A stretch of DNA of 14,533 nucleotides from Deltaproteobacteria bacterium (GTDB taxonomy: Bacteria; Desulfobacterota_B; Binatia; UBA9968), in contig VBKY01000054.1 in NCBI GenBank assembly GCA_005879255.1, forward strand, positions 1 to 14,533, written 5' to 3'. Made by a program: the position numbers and the translations under genes. Positions 1-10,480 of the stretch are shown here, piece after piece (within the stretch, counting starts at the first letter, position 1; each line of letters begins with the position of its first letter). The notes beneath the pieces are model-generated. The model was not told the DNA's origin and searched no databases. It was given only the letters and a program-made list of their open reading frames with translations.

Positions 1-151
1 ACGCGCTTCCGCAGACGACTAAGCAACACAGAGGATACGCCTTCTTCGGCAAACGGAATGCGCGTTTTGTTCGCCAGACATATAGAAATAAATAGCGAAT
101 GCCGATCAAGACAAAGAGTCCGATCATTAAAGAGATATTTTGTTGATCCAT
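1..151 (-). CDS. small single-pass membrane protein, start only (runs off left edge)
   Basis: An ATG at 151 reading leftward opens a frame with no stop for 50 codons up to the window edge. The start is supported by a strong Shine-Dalgarno, AAGGAG, eight bases upstream on the minus strand (about 160-165). Residues 6-25 (ISLMIGLFVLIGIRYLFLYV) form a hydrophobic segment, followed by a basic stretch (WRTKRAFRLPKK) that would stay in the cytoplasm, so the N-terminus would face outward. After that come CC (42-43) and another Cys at 47. I do not recognise the family, and the C-terminal part is missing, so no function is proposed. It is divergent from the genes to its right. A terminator-like hairpin lies 31 bases upstream of the start on the same strand, which may mean its expression is attenuated. 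Confidence 0.6.
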   Translation of the reverse strand, partial: MDQQNISLMIGLFVLIGIRYLFLYVWRTKRAFRLPKKAYPLCCLVVCGSA

Positions 152-181
152 AGCGAAATCTCCTTCCGTGCCGTTTTGGCC

Positions 182-213
182 AAAAAAAAACCGACAACTC
201 GCGTTGCCGGTTT
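182..213 (-). terminator. intrinsic terminator-like hairpin, minus strand
   Basis: Read on the minus strand, CCGGCAAC (210-203), a GCGA tetraloop and GTTGTCGG (198-191) form an 8-bp stem with one G-U pair. Three A-T pairs extend it (211-213 with 188-190), and it runs into nine consecutive T (190-182). This is a textbook rho-independent terminator on the minus strand; on the plus strand the following tract is only TTTCAC. It ends 31 bases upstream of the minus-strand start at 151 and I find no minus-strand gene ahead of it. It may therefore end a small RNA or act as a leader attenuator of the membrane-protein gene. Confidence 0.65.
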
Positions 214-450
214 CACAAAAGGTCTAGGCCGCGGGTCGGACCAGCGCAAGGTGTTGATTCAGCAATAGAAGATTGCATAAATAGCGTGGTTTAGAGGCTT
301 AACGCTCGTTTTTTTGCGTTGAAACGCTTGCTCTAAGCGATAAGCAATAGGCGTGAGACAATAGACAATAGTCCGGACTTCAAACGTTCAAGCCGTTCAA
401 TCGCTGCGCTCAGTTAAAATCGTAACAGAGATGTGAAAGAAACGGAGCTT
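214..450. other. non-coding spacer with degenerate short repeats
   Basis: No credible gene, tRNA or promoter is visible. The stretch contains low-complexity repeats of the sort scattered between genes elsewhere in this window: GATAAGCAATAGG followed by AGACAATAGACAATAG (339-371), and TTCAA-spaced units (379-400) that resemble the minisatellite at the end of argF. A 67-codon minus-strand frame (600-397) has no family resemblance and runs through the hairpin at 451-478, so it is not called. Confidence 0.5.
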
Positions 451-478
451 CCACGTTTCCAGAATTCCGGAAACGTGG
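451..478. repeat. 10-bp perfect inverted repeat (hairpin)
   Basis: CCACGTTTCC (451-460) and GGAAACGTGG (469-478) are exact reverse complements around an 8-base spacer. A T-G and a T-A pair extend the stem to 12. There is no T-tract immediately after it on either strand, so it is not a classic terminator. It lies in the region that would encode the lost 5' part of the broken gene described at 542-667. Confidence 0.6.
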
Positions 479-541
479 GAATGATGTTTCCTTATCCAAT
501 GTGCCGCGGTTGGCGAATGCGTCACAGACACTGTATTCTGA

Positions 542-667
542 CGATATCTGGAAATTGGAACTGAATATTTACTGAGAGTGTTTGTTGACATCGACCGCAC
601 GCCTGCCGAAGTAGTGACGGCCTACCGCACAAGCAAGATTGCTAAATACTGGAGGGATGAGCCATGA
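542..667 (+). pseudogene. 3' remnant of a DUF4258-like (putative toxin/RNase-like) gene, frameshifted
   Basis: A frame open from just after a stop at 539-541 encodes 41 residues containing YLEIGTEYLLRVFVDID and EVVTAYRTSKIAKYW, ending in TGA at 665-667. The pattern of two strands (LLRVFVD, EVVTAY) followed by a basic T-SK-KYW tail resembles the C-terminal end of DUF4258-type small proteins as I remember them. No start codon with a ribosome site precedes it; GTG 578 would leave only 29 residues. Another frame (426-580) runs through VPRLANASQTLYSDD and stops at 578-580. A single frameshift near 540-555 would join the two, so the gene looks recently broken. Its stop overlaps the DUF2283 start by ATGA, showing that the two were once translated together. 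The family name is from memory and moderately uncertain. Confidence 0.45.
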
Positions 668-864
668 AGGTTTTCTACGATTCACATACCGATACGCTGA
701 GCGTCATTCTAAAAGACAACGTCAGCGTTCACGAAAGCGACGAGGATAAACCCGGCGTCATTCTCGATTACGACAAAGACGGCAATCTTATCTCACTGGA
801 GATTCTCGACGCTTCGAAGCGAGTCACAGATACCCGCAAGGTAGATTTTCAACTGGCTGAATGA
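664..864 (+). CDS. DUF2283 family small protein
   Basis: The product has 66 residues. It opens with MKVFYDSHTDTLSVIL and continues with VSVHESDEDKPGVILDYDKDGNLISLEILDAS. This is the DUF2283 pattern: Y-D-x-x-x-D-x-L near the start, an acidic turn, then hydrophobic-D-Y-D-x-x-G-N-hydrophobic-x-hydrophobic-E-I-L-D-A-S. Length is normal for the family, so it appears intact. A GGAGGGATGAGCC stretch supplies the ribosome site for ATG 664. The start overlaps the stop of the preceding remnant (ATGA, 664-667). In many genomes DUF2283 genes follow a small DUF4258-type gene, and the pair is suspected, not proven, to be a toxin-antitoxin-like module. If so, this would be the surviving partner of a dead pair. 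Its molecular role is unknown. Confidence 0.75.
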   Translation: MKVFYDSHTDTLSVILKDNVSVHESDEDKPGVILDYDKDGNLISLEILDASKRVTDTRKVDFQLAE

Positions 865-877
865 TGATTTCTCCCGC

Positions 878-900
878 AAAAAGGGGACAGACTCTTTCCC
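878..900. repeat. GGGGACAGACTCTTTCCC intergenic repeat motif
   Basis: AAAAA followed by GGGGACAGACTCTTTCCC (883-900) resembles a motif I know as common in repetitive extragenic elements of many Proteobacteria, often near REP-associated transposase genes. GGGA and TCCC can pair (4 bp), and the minus-strand reading ends in a T-run. The motif lies inside the longest possible N-terminus of the next small gene, which argues against that longer start. Confidence 0.4.
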
Positions 901-929
901 GCCATGAGGAGCGTTTTGAGAATAAAGTT

Positions 930-1145
930 ATGATGGAGACGAGCGAACAGCTTTACCAAACGATTGAACAGATGGGAAGGATGCAGCGTATCCTTGAATC
1001 CTATCGCAATGAGATTTTGACCCGCACTCCCCGCAACTTTGCCGTGCTCGCCGAAGGTCCCTTGGAGCAACTTCGGCAACTGCAACAGCAGATCGACGAG
1101 TATATACAACGCTTGGAAGCCACTGGAACTTCCGCAAGAACCTGA
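930..1145 (+). CDS. hypothetical small helical/coiled-coil protein
   Basis: The product is 71 residues from ATG 930 (70 from ATG 933). It begins MMETSEQLYQTIEQMGRMQ and has heptad-like Leu/Ile/Met spacing through MQRILESYRNEIL. A short break (RTPRNFAVLAEGP) precedes a second Gln-rich helix, LEQLRQLQQQIDEYIQRLEA. This suggests a helical hairpin or a dimerising coiled coil. The frame stays open back to 861, but the added 23 codons cover the repeat-like motif at 878-900, so I prefer the inner start although its ribosome site is weak (TTGAG). No signal peptide or membrane segment is present. I do not recognise the family. It lies between the DUF2283 gene and xerC, and that context suggests no role. 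Confidence 0.5.
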   Translation: MMETSEQLYQTIEQMGRMQRILESYRNEILTRTPRNFAVLAEGPLEQLRQLQQQIDEYIQRLEATGTSART

Positions 1146-1300
1146 CGTGGCGCCAAGCTGTGCAAGCACTTACAGCTCCGGCGCGCTAAGCGCCCTCCGT
1201 TGCCGTAAACATTACCTCCACGGTTTCTTAACCACCTCTCGCCCGAGCATTCCCAAGTCTCAAGTGCTGTGTTAAACTCGATCCTGTCTCCAGAGCAGTT

Positions 1301-2212
1301 GTGGATGAGCTGATCCAAAAATACGCCGACCACCTAAGGAACGAGCGTAACGTTTCGCCGCACACGCTGCGAAACTATTTGAGCGACTTGGCGCAGTTCC
1401 ATGGGTTTCTCAGGGAGCGGGAGCTTAGCTTAGACGAGAGCGGCAATAATGTGGATGTTCGGAAGGTCGACATTCACGTCGTGCGCGCGTTTCTGGCTGC
1501 TTTGACGCGTGATCGGAAAAAAAGTTCCGTCGGCAGAAAACTCGCTGCCTTAAAAGGATTTTTCCGTTATCTGATTGCGCAAAAACAGATCGAGAAAGAT
1601 CCGCTGTTGCTGATTCATTCGCCCAAGCAGGAAAAGCCGCTGCCGACGTTTCTATCGGTGGACGATGCGTTTCAGCTGTTAGCTGGGGTCAAGATTAAAA
1701 CCGATCTCGATGTGCGCGACTGCGCTATCTTGGAAGTTTTTTATTCGACCGGCGTACGGGTGAGCGAGCTCGTCGGTCTCAACTGGGCTGACATCGATTT
1801 TCAGCTGGGAATTATTCGTGTCGTGGGCAAAGGCTCGAAAGAACGAATCGTGCCGATCGGCGAAGTGGCTTTGCGGGCGCTGCGCGACTACAGTCAGGAG
1901 CTGCGCAAAAAATGGAATCTACCCTGTAAAGGTCAAATCGCTGTTTTCCTCAATAACCGGGGCGAGCGGATTACCACGCGGAGCGTCGCGCGCATCGTTG
2001 AGAAGCATTTGAAACAGGCCGGCATCCCAATCAAGATGGGGCCGCACGGGTTGCGCCACAGTTTTGCCACGCATTTGCTCAATAGCGGCGCCGATCTGCG
2101 CGTGATTCAGGAACTCTTGGGCCACGCGAGTTTATCGACGACGCAGCGGTATACTCACTTGAACTTGGACCAATTGACAGCGGTATACGACAAAGCGCAT
2201 CCGCGCGCTTAG
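1301..2212 (+). CDS. xerC: tyrosine recombinase XerC
   Basis: Site-specific tyrosine recombinase expected to act with XerD at dif to resolve chromosome dimers. The 303-residue length is normal for XerC/XerD. Residues 1-95 are the SAM-like N-terminal core-binding domain (YADHLRNERNVSPHTLRNY). Residues 110-303 are the catalytic domain, with Arg153 (STGVRVSELVGLNW), Lys177 (GKGSK), His249-x-x-Arg252 (HGLRHSFATHLL), His275 (LLGHASLSTTQ) and nucleophile Tyr284 (RYTHLN), so the catalytic set is complete. The start is GTG 1301 with only a weak GAG upstream. Position next to hslV-hslU matches the codV-clpQ-clpY order of B. subtilis and favours XerC over a phage or integron integrase. The final G of its TAG stop is the first base of an inverted-repeat element (2212-2340), but the C-terminus (YDKAHPRA) looks normal. 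Confidence 0.93.
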   Translation: MDELIQKYADHLRNERNVSPHTLRNYLSDLAQFHGFLRERELSLDESGNNVDVRKVDIHVVRAFLAALTRDRKKSSVGRKLAALKGFFRYLIAQKQIEKDPLLLIHSPKQEKPLPTFLSVDDAFQLLAGVKIKTDLDVRDCAILEVFYSTGVRVSELVGLNWADIDFQLGIIRVVGKGSKERIVPIGEVALRALRDYSQELRKKWNLPCKGQIAVFLNNRGERITTRSVARIVEKHLKQAGIPIKMGPHGLRHSFATHLLNSGADLRVIQELLGHASLSTTQRYTHLNLDQLTAVYDKAHPRA

Positions 2213-2340
2213 CAGACTGCTGAAAAAGCCTCATATGCTTCGTTGCGCTCCATTGCCTCGCTTCGACGTACACACTGAGTACGCCTGCGCTCGTCAATCG
2301 GTCGCGCGCCTCGCCTCCGAGATCTTTTTGAGCAGTCTGC
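2212..2340. mobile_element. 129-bp MITE-like element with 17-bp terminal inverted repeats
   Basis: The left arm GCAGACTGCTGAAAAAG (2212-2228) is the reverse complement of the right arm CTTTTTGAGCAGTCTGC (2324-2340) at 16 of 17 positions. The interior has no credible gene. A diverged relative of the left half occurs at 4642-4685, so this is a dispersed family. There is no clear target duplication: the left flank is GCTTA and the right flank AAATA. The element starts within the xerC stop codon and ends 63 bases before hslV. Size and structure fit a non-autonomous miniature element; a large fold-back terminator is an alternative. Confidence 0.65.
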
Positions 2341-2356
2341 AAATATATTATATGAT
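2328..2356 (+). promoter_or_regulatory. candidate sigma-70 promoter for hslV (-35 inside the inverted repeat)
   Basis: TTGAGC (2328-2333, 4 of 6 to TTGACA) and TATGAT (2351-2356, 5 of 6 to TATAAT) are separated by exactly 17 bases. The spacer is AT-rich. The -35 lies in the right arm of the 129-bp element and the -10 just outside it. Transcription would begin near 2363, giving a leader of about 40 bases before hslV. This is a pattern match only. Confidence 0.45.
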
Positions 2357-2381
2357 TTACTCTGATCGATCCGAAATCGGC

Positions 2382-2406
2382 AATCTAAAATCCAAAATCT
2401 AAAATG
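2382..2406. repeat. AT-rich direct repeat AATCTAAAATCC/AATCTAAAATG
   Basis: AATCTAAAATCC (2383-2394) is followed by a second AATCTAAAAT unit that runs into the hslV start codon. Degenerate strings of this type fill intergenic gaps in many bacteria. It occupies the place where the hslV ribosome site should be, and no purine-rich Shine-Dalgarno is seen there. Confidence 0.4.
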
Positions 2407-2934
2407 ATGCACGGCACGACCATATTAGCGATCCGTCATGGAGGTAAAGTCGTAGTGGTCGGCGATGGACAGGTGAGCTTAGGTCAGACCGTGATGAAGC
2501 ATAGCGCGCGCAAGGTGCGCAAGCTGCATCACGACAAAGTAATCGCCGGTTTTGCCGGCGCGACGGCGGACGCATTTACCCTGTTCGAGAAGTTCGAAGC
2601 CAAACTGGAACAGTTCAGCGGCAATCTGAAGCGCGCCGCGGTTGAATTGGCTAAGGACTGGCGCACGGATCGCGTGCTGCGCCGTCTGGAAGCGCTGCTC
2701 ATCGTCGCCGATGTGAGCGATTTGCTGGTGATTTCCGGCGCCGGCGATGTCGTTGAGCCCGATGACGGGGTGATCGCCATCGGCTCCGGTGGCAATTACG
2801 CCTTGGCCGCGGCTCGGGTCTTAGTGAAGCATTCCCAATTGGATGCCCGCGCCATCGCTGAGGAAGCGATGCGCGCGGCGGCCGAGATCTGCGTTTACAC
2901 CAACGATCAGCTTACGTTCGAAGAATTACCGTAA
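2404..2934 (+). CDS. hslV: ATP-dependent protease subunit HslV (ClpQ)
   Basis: Proteolytic subunit of the cytoplasmic HslUV complex, an N-terminal-threonine peptidase related to the proteasome beta subunit. The 176 residues begin [15 protein letters not shown]. The catalytic Thr is expected to be Thr5 after removal of a short propeptide, as in HslV proteins with an extended N-terminus; E. coli loses only Met. Family blocks follow: [41 protein letters not shown] (about 48-67), [38 protein letters not shown] and [14 protein letters not shown]. Length is normal. ATG 2404 or ATG 2407 may be used; neither has a Shine-Dalgarno because an AT-rich repeat precedes them. A candidate promoter lies at 2328-2356. 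The partner gene hslU follows after an unusually long 319-base gap. Confidence 0.95.
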   Translation: MMHGTTILAIRHGGKVVVVGDGQVSLGQTVMKHSARKVRKLHHDKVIAGFAGATADAFTLFEKFEAKLEQFSGNLKRAAVELAKDWRTDRVLRRLEALLIVADVSDLLVISGAGDVVEPDDGVIAIGSGGNYALAAARVLVKHSQLDARAIAEEAMRAAAEICVYTNDQLTFEELP

Positions 2935-2986
2935 CTGGGCGCCCAAAGAGACGCATACGCTTCGTCAGACTGGAAGAACGCTAGGA

Positions 2987-3014
2987 GCCCTTCGACACAG
3001 CTCAGGGCGAACGG
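2987..3014. repeat. CCCTTCGAC/CTCAGGGCGAACGG palindromic repeat
   Basis: GCCCTTCGACACAGCTCAGG and the following GCGAACGGC match, with one or two changes, a short palindrome I know as dispersed in the gaps of very many Proteobacteria (minus strand: TTCGCCCTGAGC, TGTCGAAGGGC). GCCCT and AGGGC can pair across the centre. It carries no gene. Confidence 0.55.
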
Positions 3015-3145
3015 CTATGTCGTTAATTTGTGTGGTCCTCGCCCTTTTGTTGTGAGCCCGGTCGAAGCATCGGAGTTTTCAACCGGTCTGTCATTGCGCT
3101 CGCTCACGTGGTTACGATCTAGTGCTAATCGGGGTGATGCAGTAG

Positions 3146-3192
3146 TGGAGTGATGTATGTCAAACTCAATACTCCATTACTCCATCACTCCA
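3146..3192. repeat. TGGAGTG-type hairpin, copy 1
   Basis: TGGAGTGATG (3146-3155) and CATCACTCCA (3183-3192) are perfect 10-bp arms. The right side reads CAATACTCCATTACTCCATC, a reiterated ACTCCAT unit. A close relative occurs at 4693-4747, again just before a gene of this cluster. There is no T-tract after the stem, so it is not a standard terminator. Confidence 0.6.
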
Positions 3193-3253
3193 GCCCCCCA
3201 ACGTAGCTAAGAGATTGCATTTCCTGGGGAAATTGTTAGGAGTGATTATTCCA

Positions 3254-4639
<1,386 letters not shown>

Positions 4640-4641
4640 AA

Positions 4642-4685
4642 GGCTCCTGAAAAAGACTCATCCTTCGTTGGGCTCGATGGTCTCA
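4642..4685. repeat. partial, diverged copy of the 129-bp element's left half
   Basis: GGCTCCTGAAAAAGACTCAT, then CCTTCGTTGGGCTCGATGG, aligns with GCTGAAAAAGCCTCATATGC, then TTCGTTGCGCTCCATTGCC of the element at 2212-2340. There are scattered substitutions and a 2-base gap. No right-hand arm is found. Like the first copy it begins within a few bases of a stop codon (hslU, 4637-4639). Confidence 0.5.
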
Positions 4686-4692
4686 TAGGGGC

Positions 4693-6861
<2,169 letters not shown>

Positions 6862-6884
6862 TCCGGCCCTACAATTTTCGTGAC

Positions 6885-7865
6885 ATGAGCAAACGGGATC
6901 TCTTGAGTTTCGATGGCCTGAGCCGGCGCGAATTCGATGGCATTTTAAGCCTGGCGCGCGAGCTCAAGCGCAAGCAAAAACAAGGCATACCTCATCACCT
7001 CTTGGCAGGAAAAGGGCTGGGGATGTTGTTTGAGAAGCCGAGCCTGAGAACGCGCGTTTCGTTCGAAGCGGGGATGTTTCAGTTAGGTGGCCACGCGGTT
7101 TTTCTGGCGCCCACGGAAGTCCAGATGGGCGTGAGGGAAACTCCAATTGACTGCGGTCGTAGCCTCAGCCGGTGGGTCGACATGATTGTCGTCCGCACCT
7201 TTGCCCAATCGACTTTAGAAGAGATGGCTCGCTTCGCCTCCGTGCCGGTGATCAACGCTCTCACGGACCTATACCACCCTTGCCAGGTTTTGGCCGACTG
7301 TTTGACGCTGATAGAGCACAAAGGAAATTTGGATCGGCTCAAGATTGCTTTTGTCGGTGACGGCAACAACATGGTGCACTCGTGGATGGAGGCTGCCGAA
7401 AAGATTCCGTTCTCGTTTGCCGTCGCGTGCCCTAAAGGCTATGAGCCGAATAAGGAGATCGAGGCAAGAGTCAGGAAAAACAGTGCTCGAATCACTGTGA
7501 CGAATTCGGTCAAAGAAGCGCTGGACGGTGCTGATGCGATATACACCGATGTTTGGACAAGTATGGGGCAGGAGTGGGACGCGACGAAGCGACTTAAAGC
7601 TTTTAAGGATTATCAGGTGAACAGCCAAGTCGTCGCCATGGCGAAGAAGGATGCCGTCGTCATGCATTGTTTGCCTGCCCACCGAGGACAGGAAATTACA
7701 GACGAAGTGCTTGAAAGCTCGCAATGCGTCGCTTTTGATCAAGCCGAAAATAGACTTCACGTGCAAAAAGCGGTGATGGTGTGGTTGCTCAGAGGGTTCA
7801 AGGGTTCAAAAGTTCAAGGTTCAAGAAATTCAAACAGGAAAAAATCGACGGCCGGAAAACGTTAG
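6885..7865 (+). CDS. argF: ornithine carbamoyltransferase ArgF, with C-terminal repeat-derived tail
   Basis: Forms citrulline from ornithine and carbamoyl phosphate. ATG 6885 gives 326 residues starting MSKRDLLSFDGLS, the normal N-terminus. It lies 24 bases after the argD stop and the ribosome site is weak. Carbamoyl-phosphate sites are SLRTR (53-57, in place of the common STRTR) and HPCQ (131-134). Ornithine sites are DGNNMVHS (159-166), DVWTSMGQE (222-230) and HCLPAHRG (261-268, catalytic Cys262). The SMG loop separates it from acetylornithine and succinylornithine carbamoyltransferases. Family members normally end soon after a HAQKA-type helix, here LHVQKAVMVWLL. The last 24 or so residues (RGFKGSKVQGSRNSNRKK and onward) are encoded by a GTTCAA minisatellite and look like a recent read-through extension: basic and low-complexity. 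Confidence 0.95.
   Translation: MSKRDLLSFDGLSRREFDGILSLARELKRKQKQGIPHHLLAGKGLGMLFEKPSLRTRVSFEAGMFQLGGHAVFLAPTEVQMGVRETPIDCGRSLSRWVDMIVVRTFAQSTLEEMARFASVPVINALTDLYHPCQVLADCLTLIEHKGNLDRLKIAFVGDGNNMVHSWMEAAEKIPFSFAVACPKGYEPNKEIEARVRKNSARITVTNSVKEALDGADAIYTDVWTSMGQEWDATKRLKAFKDYQVNSQVVAMAKKDAVVMHCLPAHRGQEITDEVLESSQCVAFDQAENRLHVQKAVMVWLLRGFKGSKVQGSRNSNRKKSTAGKR
7794..7835. repeat. GTTCAA minisatellite overlapping the argF 3' end
   Basis: GGGTTCAAGGGTTCAAAAG is followed by TTCAAGGTTCAAGAAATTC. The unit is (G)GTTCAA spaced at 7-9 bases, in about five copies. Such strings normally sit between genes; this one is inside the argF frame and precedes its stop at 7863-7865. A weaker relative occurs at 379-400. 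Confidence 0.65.
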
Positions 7866-7883
7866 AGGGTTCGTACGACGACG

Positions 7884-9089
<1,206 letters not shown>

Positions 9090-9091
9090 CC

Positions 9092-10480
9092 GTGGCCAAA
9101 GGCAAGGCAAAGGGAGGCAAGCTCTGGGGCGGGCGCTTCGTAGCCGAGACGGCGAATTCCGTCGAAGCATTCACTGCGTCGATTGCCGTCGATGCGCGGC
9201 TTTACCGTCACGATATCCTGGGCAGTATTGCGCATGCTAAAATGCTTGGGAAGCAGCGCATCATTCCGGTGCGTGACGCGCACAAGATCATCCGCGGTTT
9301 AGAAACCATTCGGCGCGAAATCGACCACGGAAAATTTGTGTTTTCCGAGGCGGACGAAGACATTCACATGAATGTCGAGCGGCGCTTGACCAAGTTGATC
9401 GGCCCTGCCGGCGGCAAACTCCACACGGCACGAAGCCGCAACGATCAAGTCGCTTTAGACATGCGCCTTTATCTGCGCGACGAAGTGAAAATTATCATTG
9501 CCGCGTTGCAGGCGTTACAGCAGGAGCTGGTCAGAGCGGCAAAAAAATACCTCGATGTAATCATGCCCGGCTACACGCATTTGCAGCGGGCGCAGCCGGT
9601 GCTCTTCTCGCATCATTTGCTCGCCTACTTCGATATGTTCGAGCGGGATCGGGAGCGCTTTGCCGGCTGTCTCGAGCGAATCAACGTGCTACCTTTGGGG
9701 TCCGGGGCTCTGGCGGGAACAACCTTTCCGATCGACCGCGTCTATGTGGCCAAACTTTTGGGTTTCCCCAGGGTGTCAAAAAACAGCATCGACGCGGTCA
9801 GCGACCGCGATTTTCTTTTGGAGTTTTTGGCCACATCATCGATTCTGTTTGTCCATCTGAGCCGCTTGGCCGACGAGTTAGTATTATGGTCGACCCAGGA
9901 GTTTGGTTTCGTCGAGTTGCCGGACGGCTATTGCACAGGCAGCTCGATGATGCCGCAGAAAAAAAATCCCGACGTGCCGGAACTGATCCGTGGTAAGACA
10001 GGGCGGGTGTTCGGCCATCTGCAGGCGTTGCTGACCATCATGAAAGGACTGCCGCTTGCTTACAATCGGGATCTTCAGGAGGACAAGATTCCGCTGTTCG
10101 ATACCGCCGACACGGTCAAGGCGAGCGTCAAGATCATGAGCGAAATCGTCGCCGGCATGAAAGTCTTGGCGGAGCGGATGCTCAGCGCTGCCCAAGATGG
10201 CTTTATGAACGCCACGGATCTGGCAGATTATCTGGTTGCACGCGGGCTGCCGTTTCGCGCGGCCCACCAAGTGGCAGGCGCGGTCGTGCAGTTTTGTGTG
10301 ACCCAAGGTAAGCGCATCGAAGAGTTGTCGTTGGCTGAGCTTCAACGTTTTTCAGACAAAGTCGAAAAAGACGTCTACAGCCATTTATCGACAGACGCGG
10401 TGGTGGGCCGGCGGCGCGCCTTGGGGGGAACGGCGCGCCAAAACGTCATGCGCCGCTTAAAAGAACTGAGGGTGAGATGA
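9092..10480 (+). CDS. argH: argininosuccinate lyase ArgH
   Basis: Last step of arginine synthesis: splits argininosuccinate into arginine and fumarate, in the fumarase/aspartase superfamily. It starts at GTG 9092, two bases after the argG stop, and gives 462 residues, normal length. Landmarks are KLWGGRF (10-16), [11 protein letters not shown] (89-99), [20 protein letters not shown] (107-126), [12 protein letters not shown] with catalytic His163, [10 protein letters not shown] (237-246) and the signature loop [12 protein letters not shown] (283-294) with the catalytic Ser. The Lys-rich [11 protein letters not shown]-terminus is common in this group. The stop overlaps the next start by ATGA (10477-10480), so translation is probably coupled. 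Confidence 0.97.
   Translation: MAKGKAKGGKLWGGRFVAETANSVEAFTASIAVDARLYRHDILGSIAHAKMLGKQRIIPVRDAHKIIRGLETIRREIDHGKFVFSEADEDIHMNVERRLTKLIGPAGGKLHTARSRNDQVALDMRLYLRDEVKIIIAALQALQQELVRAAKKYLDVIMPGYTHLQRAQPVLFSHHLLAYFDMFERDRERFAGCLERINVLPLGSGALAGTTFPIDRVYVAKLLGFPRVSKNSIDAVSDRDFLLEFLATSSILFVHLSRLADELVLWSTQEFGFVELPDGYCTGSSMMPQKKNPDVPELIRGKTGRVFGHLQALLTIMKGLPLAYNRDLQEDKIPLFDTADTVKASVKIMSEIVAGMKVLAERMLSAAQDGFMNATDLADYLVARGLPFRAAHQVAGAVVQFCVTQGKRIEELSLAELQRFSDKVEKDVYSHLSTDAVVGRRRALGGTARQNVMRRLKELRVR

Larger units (their letters stand above)
2935..3253. other. repeat-filled gap between hslV and hslU
   Basis: This 319-base stretch has no supported gene. It holds a CCCTTCGA-type palindrome (2987-3014), an otherwise featureless middle, and a TGGAGTGATG hairpin (3146-3192) followed by six C. 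It ends with the hslU ribosome site AGGAG (3238-3242). A 70-codon plus-strand frame at 2843-3055 is mostly a shadow of hslV. Confidence 0.6.

Noticed and set aside
397..600. 67-codon minus-strand frame
   Set aside because: It has no recognisable domain or ribosome site, runs across the palindrome at 451-478, and lies opposite better-supported remnants of a plus-strand gene.
861..929. Longer N-terminus for the small helical protein
   Set aside because: The added codons cover a GGGGACAGACTCTTTCCC repeat motif and the helical pattern begins only after 930; the ATG at 861/864 has no ribosome site.
1039..1275. 78-codon plus-strand frame overlapping the small helical gene and the gap before xerC
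   Set aside because: Low-complexity Ser/Pro/Cys-rich translation without family resemblance; it is out of frame with the more plausible helical product.
2079..2412. Minus-strand frames across the xerC end and the inverted-repeat element
   Set aside because: They are shadows of xerC and of the repeat; no transposase-like motif is present, so the element is judged non-coding.
3030..3066. Second, degenerate copy of the CCCTTCGA palindrome
   Set aside because: Only short pieces (TCGCCC, GAGCCCGGTCGAAG) match, too weak to separate from chance.
6885..7865. Acetylornithine or succinylornithine carbamoyltransferase in place of ArgF
   Set aside because: SLRT is compatible with those enzymes, but the DVWTSMGQE loop and HCLPAHRG are those of ornithine carbamoyltransferase, and acetylornithine-type loops are not seen.
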